Assembly (NCBI RefSeq): GCF_000420625.1
Contig: NZ_ATVH01000013.1
Coordinates: forward strand, 372,001 to 436,000
Length of the DNA stretch: 64,000 bases
Origin: Fodinicurvata sediminis DSM 21159
GTDB lineage: Bacteria > Pseudomonadota > Alphaproteobacteria > Kiloniellales > DSM-21159
Direction: 5' to 3'
Below the pieces are notes generated by a model. That model saw only the letters and a program-made list of their open reading frames with translations. It did not search any database and was not told where the DNA came from. This document shows positions 59,227-64,000 of this stretch, piece after piece (position 1 is the first letter of the stretch; each line of letters opens with the position of its first letter). The translations under genes were made by a program, and so were the position numbers.

Positions 59227-60678
59227 CTAGTCGGATTGGCGATCCTTCAGGCTTTCCTGCTCCGCTCGGGTTTCGGCAGGCAGGTAGACGGTAAAGGTCG
59301 AACCTCTGCCTACTTCGCTGTCCACCTTCAGGAAGCCGCGATGGCGGTTGAGGATATGCTTCACGATGGCCAGCCCCAGGCCGGTGCCCCCCAGTTCGCG
59401 CGAGCGGGCGTTGTCCACGCGATAGAAACGTTCGGTCAATCGGGTCAGGTGCTGACGCGAGATGCCCTCGCCCTGGTCGATGACGTGAATGGCCAGGCCT
59501 GAACGCCCCAGCCGCCGCGCGCCGGCATCGCTGTCGGGTTGCACGATTGCGCCACTGATCTTCACTTCACTGTCGGGACGGCCGTACTTGATTGCGTTGT
59601 CGACGAGATTCTGGAAAACCTGGGTCAATTCATCCGCGTCGCCCACCACCGGCGGCAGGTCCGGAAGTTCGACCTTCAGGCGAATGTTCTTGTCCCGGGC
59701 CCTGAAATCCAGGGTCTGGAGGAGCTTTTCCAGCAGGGGATTTAAGGCGATTTCGCTGGCGGGCAGGGAGTGCTCGCGCATCTCGATGCGAGACAGGCTC
59801 AACAGGTCTTCCACCAGCCGGATCATGCGGCTTGTCTGATCCTGCATGATTGTTAGGAAGGACTCCCGGGCTTCGCTGTCATCCCGGGCCGGGCCGCGCA
59901 GGGTTTCGATGAAGCCGATCAGGCTGGACAAGGGAGTGCGCAGCTCATGACTGGCGTTGGCAACGAAGTCGGCGCGCATGCGTTCGGCGCGATAGGCGGC
60001 CGTCAGGTCATGCAGGGCAACGATGGCGATGGTTCCGTCGGATGCGGGCGTTTGGAGCGGCACGACCCGGGCGCTGAAGTGTCGCTCTATATCGTCGTGC
60101 AGCTGGAAGTCCACTTCCTGCTCCGCTTCGCCGGCGATGACGGCATCGGCGGCCGCGACAAGCGAAGGGTGACGCACGACAGAGAGCAGGTCGCGCTTGG
60201 CAAGATCGCTGCCCAGCAATTTCAGGGCGGCTTCGTTGGCGCCCAGGATGCGACGTGTCCGATCCAGCATCAGCAGGGGGTCCGGTAGGGCGGAAAGGAT
60301 CGCCTGGCTGTTGGCGGTTACCTCCTGCAGCTCCTGCTTCTGCCGTTCGCGTTCGCTGGCCGTATGATAGATGGCGGCATCCAGATGCGGGGAGAGGATG
60401 TCCGCGCCAGCCGACGGCGGGCGGGGCAATATGCCCCGGGCCGATCGGTGCGAGGGCTGGCGAATGGATTCGAGGTAGTCATACAGCCCGTGGAGATGCC
60501 GGAAATGCTGGCGCAGAAGAACTCCGGTTCCCAGAAGGACGGCCAGGAAACCCAATAAGGCCCAGGTCCAGGGCAGGAGGCCGATGATGAGGAACAGCAA
60601 CAGCACCAGTCCCGCCGGGGCCGACAGGGCGAGGGTGGCAAGCGGCAGATAGCGCCAGAGCTGGGCCTTGCGGGACAT
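59227..60678 (-). CDS. phoR: Phosphate regulon sensor kinase PhoR
   Basis: This 483-residue membrane histidine kinase has two N-terminal TM helices (about 10-50), a PAS domain (about 110-215), HisKA with the phosphoacceptor in F-V-A-N-A-S-H-E-L-R-T-P-L, and a HATPase_c domain (N-box N-A-I-K-Y-G, G1 D-Q-G-E-G-I, G2 G-G-T-G-L-G-L-A). I use the Met at 60678 preceded by AGGGAAGGACAGG. It is immediately upstream of pstS in the same direction, so kinase and regulator bracket the transporter genes. Confidence 0.95.
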   Translation of the reverse strand: MSRKAQLWRYLPLATLALSAPAGLVLLLFLIIGLLPWTWALLGFLAVLLGTGVLLRQHFRHLHGLYDYLESIRQPSHRSARGILPRPPSAGADILSPHLDAAIYHTASERERQKQELQEVTANSQAILSALPDPLLMLDRTRRILGANEAALKLLGSDLAKRDLLSVVRHPSLVAAADAVIAGEAEQEVDFQLHDDIERHFSARVVPLQTPASDGTIAIVALHDLTAAYRAERMRADFVANASHELRTPLSSLIGFIETLRGPARDDSEARESFLTIMQDQTSRMIRLVEDLLSLSRIEMREHSLPASEIALNPLLEKLLQTLDFRARDKNIRLKVELPDLPPVVGDADELTQVFQNLVDNAIKYGRPDSEVKISGAIVQPDSDAGARRLGRSGLAIHVIDQGEGISRQHLTRLTERFYRVDNARSRELGGTGLGLAIVKHILNRHRGFLKVDSEVGRGSTFTVYLPAETRAEQESLKDRQSD

Positions 60679-60827
60679 CCTGTCCTTCCCTGAAATTGCT
60701 GATACGGACCCTTGACCCGACGCGGTGACCACGCCGAGCCAGAGCCTAGCAGACGACTGTTACAAAACCGAGACAGACCGATTGCATCGGAGGTCTCCGG
60801 GCAAACCGTCAGCGGAAGGCCTGTACG

Positions 60828-63104
60828 TCAGTCGCCGCGGTTCTGGATCGCACCGTGCGCTGCAAGCGCCGCCGAGGTGACCAGGTCGCTGACGGTTGAG
60901 CCCAGGCTGACGATCTGGGCCGGTTTGCCAAGACCCATGAGCAGCGGGCCGATCATGGTTCCGGAGCCAAGCTCCTTGACCAGCTTGGTGACGATGTTGG
61001 CTGAGTGAAGGGCCGGCATGATCAGGACGTTGGCGGGCCCCGAGAGGCGACAGAAAGGATAGAGCTCCATCATCAGGTCATGGTTCAGCGCCACGTCGGC
61101 CTGCATCTCTCCGTCGTACTCGAAATCCGGCTGGCGTGCGTCCAACAGATCCAGCGCTTCGCGTACGCGTACGGCCTTCTCGCGCGGTGGATTGCCGAAG
61201 TTGGAGAAACTGAGCAGGGCCACGCGGGGTTCATGCCCCATGGCCCGGGCCGTCTCGGCGGCCTGTTCGGTGATGTCCGCCAGGACTTCGGCAGGTGGCA
61301 GCTCGTGAATCTGGGTGTCCGCGATGAAGATCGAGCGGCCGCGATAGACCATGATGTTCAGGCAGTAGACCTGGTGGTTCGGACGGCTGTCCAGGCAGAG
61401 CCTGAGGTCGTCGTAGGCGATGTTGAAGGGCCGCGTAAGCCCGGTCACCAGGGCGTCGGCCTCGCCACAGGCCAGCATGCAGCCGGCGAAGACATTGCGG
61501 TTCTGGTTGACCATCCTCTGGCAATCCCGGAACAGCTGGCCCTTGCGATTCAGGCGATTGTAGAGGAACTCGGTATAGCGTTCCCTGTGATTTCCGATCG
61601 CTGCATTGACGATCTCGGCGAAATCGCCCTGCAGACCGATGGCCTGCATGGTTTCCTTTATGCGTTCCTCGCGCCCCACCAGGATCGGCGTGCCGAAACC
61701 GGCGTTGTAGTAGGACAGGGCGGCACGGATCGTCGTCTCTTCCTCGCCTTCGGCGAAGACCACGCGGCGCGGCGAATGGCGGACCTTCTCGAAGATGTTC
61801 TGCAGGCTGGAGGCGGTGGGGTCGAGCCGTCCAGTGAGCTGCTGTACATAGCCCTCCATATCCTCGATAGGTTTGCGGGCGACGCCGCTGTCGACGGCCG
61901 CCTGTGCCACGGCCAGCGGAACCTTGACGATCAGGCGGGGGTCGAAGGGTGCGGGAATGATGTACTCTCGGCCGTACCGCAGGCGGCGGCCGGAATAGGC
62001 GCGGTCCACCTCGTCGGGCACATCCTCACGGGCCAGCGCCGCCAGTGCCTCGGCAGCGGCCACCTTCATCTCCATGTTGATGGTCGAGGCGCGGACGTCC
62101 AAGGCTCCGCGGAAGATATAGGGAAAGCCCAGCACGTTGTTGACCTGGTTGGGATAGTCCGAGCGGCCGGTCGCCATGATAGCGTCGTTGCGCACTTCGG
62201 CCACCTCTTCCGGCGTGATTTCCGGGTCGGGATTGGCCATGGCGAAGATCACGGGATCGTCGGCCATGGACTTCACCATGTCCTGGGTCAGTGCGCCCTT
62301 CGCCGACAGGCCGAAGAAGATATCCGCCCCCTCCAGGGCCTCGGCCAGGGTCCGGCGATCCGTCTTGACGGCATGGGCCGATTTCCATTGGTTCATGCCT
62401 TCCTTGCGGCCCTGGTGGATCACGCCCTTGGTGTCGCAGATGATGACGTTCTCAGTCTTGAAGCCCATGGCCTTCACCAGTTCGGCGCAGGCGATGCCGG
62501 CCGCGCCGGCCCCGTTTATGACCATCTTCGCTTCGGGCATCTCACGTCCGGTGAGGTGCAGGGCGTTGATGATGCCGGCCGCCGCGATGATGGCCGTGCC
62601 ATGCTGGTCGTCATGGAAGACCGGGATGTCCAGCAGCTCCTTCAGCTGCTGTTCGATGATGAAGCATTCGGGGGCCTTGATGTCCTCCAGGTTGATCCCG
62701 CCGAAGGAGGCGCCCAGGAAGCGCACGCAGTTGATGAACTCGTCCACGTCCTCGGTGGAAACCTCGAGATCGAAGCCATCCACATCGGCAAAGCGCTTGA
62801 AGAGGACGGCCTTGCCTTCCATCACGGGTTTGGAAGCTGCGGCCCCGAGGTTGCCGAGACCCAGGACAGCGGTGCCGTTGGATATGACCGCGACCAGGTT
62901 TCCCTTCGCCGTGTAATCATAGGCCAGGGAGACGTCGTCGGCGATGCGCAGGCAGGGTTCGGCCACGCCCGGGGAATAGGCCAGCGACAGATCGCGCTGT
63001 GTGGTCAGCGGTTTCGTGGGCGTGATTTCAAGCTTTCCTGGCCGTCCCTGTGCGTGAAAATCCAGGGCTTCGGCTGCGTTCGTCCGGGGCGTTTTCTTTT
63101 CCAT
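60828..63104 (-). CDS. maeB: NADP-dependent malic enzyme fused to phosphotransacetylase-like domain
   Basis: This 758-residue MaeB-type enzyme decarboxylates malate to pyruvate with NAD(P)H. The N-terminal malic-enzyme part has A-Y-S-P-G-V-A-E-P-C, the metal/NAD region F-H-D-D-Q-H-G-T-A-I-I and G-A-G-A-A-G-I. The C-terminal ~330 residues are phosphotransacetylase-like (about 430-758; L-M-G-L-G-K-P-A-Q-I), regulatory in this family (acetyl-CoA inhibition). Length is normal for bacterial MaeB. Convergent-free, with 228 bases to the next divergent gene. Confidence 0.96.
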   Translation of the reverse strand: MEKKTPRTNAAEALDFHAQGRPGKLEITPTKPLTTQRDLSLAYSPGVAEPCLRIADDVSLAYDYTAKGNLVAVISNGTAVLGLGNLGAAASKPVMEGKAVLFKRFADVDGFDLEVSTEDVDEFINCVRFLGASFGGINLEDIKAPECFIIEQQLKELLDIPVFHDDQHGTAIIAAAGIINALHLTGREMPEAKMVINGAGAAGIACAELVKAMGFKTENVIICDTKGVIHQGRKEGMNQWKSAHAVKTDRRTLAEALEGADIFFGLSAKGALTQDMVKSMADDPVIFAMANPDPEITPEEVAEVRNDAIMATGRSDYPNQVNNVLGFPYIFRGALDVRASTINMEMKVAAAEALAALAREDVPDEVDRAYSGRRLRYGREYIIPAPFDPRLIVKVPLAVAQAAVDSGVARKPIEDMEGYVQQLTGRLDPTASSLQNIFEKVRHSPRRVVFAEGEEETTIRAALSYYNAGFGTPILVGREERIKETMQAIGLQGDFAEIVNAAIGNHRERYTEFLYNRLNRKGQLFRDCQRMVNQNRNVFAGCMLACGEADALVTGLTRPFNIAYDDLRLCLDSRPNHQVYCLNIMVYRGRSIFIADTQIHELPPAEVLADITEQAAETARAMGHEPRVALLSFSNFGNPPREKAVRVREALDLLDARQPDFEYDGEMQADVALNHDLMMELYPFCRLSGPANVLIMPALHSANIVTKLVKELGSGTMIGPLLMGLGKPAQIVSLGSTVSDLVTSAALAAHGAIQNRGD

Positions 63105-63281
63105 TCCCAGTCTCTTTTCTTGTTCTGCTCAGGCCGCAAAGCGTTGCGACGCTTTATCCGGACGCGGAATGTTAGTGCAAGTCGATGCCTGAGGAAACGA
63201 TGAACCCGGTGGGCTGTCGCATGGCGCCGAATTTCCGGCGGCGCTGTGATTGACGCGTGCTCGTTCGACAGGAAATGATAG

Positions 63282-64000
<719 letters not shown>

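Noticed and set aside
61005-63203. 732-codon open frame antisense to maeB
   Set aside because: Same shadow effect; maeB is full length with all motifs.

Overview
This is a GC-rich bacterial chromosome segment, densely coding on both strands. The gene orders point to an alphaproteobacterium: hrcA-grpE next to dnaKJ, hisB-hisH-(GNAT)-hisA-hisF-hisE-HIT diverging from hslVU, an rsmI-yraN-BON-sirB1-gshB run beside a LpoA/YraM-like lipoprotein, and phoR-pstSCAB-phoU-phoB. The sodium-channel gene, the acidic proteins and the overall style would fit a marine or halophilic Rhodospirillales-like lineage, but that assignment is inference. No rRNA, tRNA or CRISPR array was seen.

Layout. 1-6.4 kb: end of an XRE regulator, an OsmC protein, then the heat-shock block dnaJ, dnaK, grpE, hrcA (all minus), with a small membrane protein gene between dnaK and grpE on plus. 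6.5-16.4 kb: rph-rdgB-hemW; a periplasmic binding-like lipoprotein divergent from rsmI-yraN-BON-sirB1-gshB; ZIP and fosmidomycin-resistance-type transporters. 16.5-21.5 kb: comM-like ATPase, KefB/C-like antiporter, a NaChBac-type voltage-gated channel, a 58-residue membrane protein and a HIT protein. 21.7-27.5 kb: histidine operon and hslVU. 27.5-30.5 kb: acnA with a structured leader and a strong terminator.

30.6-34.5 kb is the least explained region. It is a lower-GC operon encoding a secreted protein with a CxxCH motif, followed by four tandem, divergent paralogous exported proteins of about 220 residues. Each paralog has a signal peptide, a G-x-W-[FY] motif right after the cleavage site and, in three of the four, a second R-[LM]-P-[ED]-[DN]-A-[HY]-L block. 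I do not recognise the family. 34.5-40.5 kb: DUF3253, nth, a lipoprotein, a bactofilin, an EI24/CysZ-like membrane protein, then a Fur box shared by a PiuC-type hydroxylase and a divergent exported protein carrying twelve Glu-Gly-Gly repeats; a PfkB kinase follows.

40.5-50 kb: typA-ampG, then an accessory-looking insert holding the dabA-dabB inorganic-carbon uptake pair, a divergent LysR regulator with a palindromic operator abutting its start codon, and possible transposase debris. 49.5-64 kb: macro-domain protein, Pat-type acyl-CoA synthetase/acetyltransferase fusion, the complete phosphate regulon operon, a malic enzyme-phosphotransacetylase fusion, and the start of a class III alcohol dehydrogenase gene cut by the window end.

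No gene-free stretch exceeds 300 bases. The larger gaps (27479-27732, 44079-44303, 49301-49538, 63105-63332) are described in the entries or findings.
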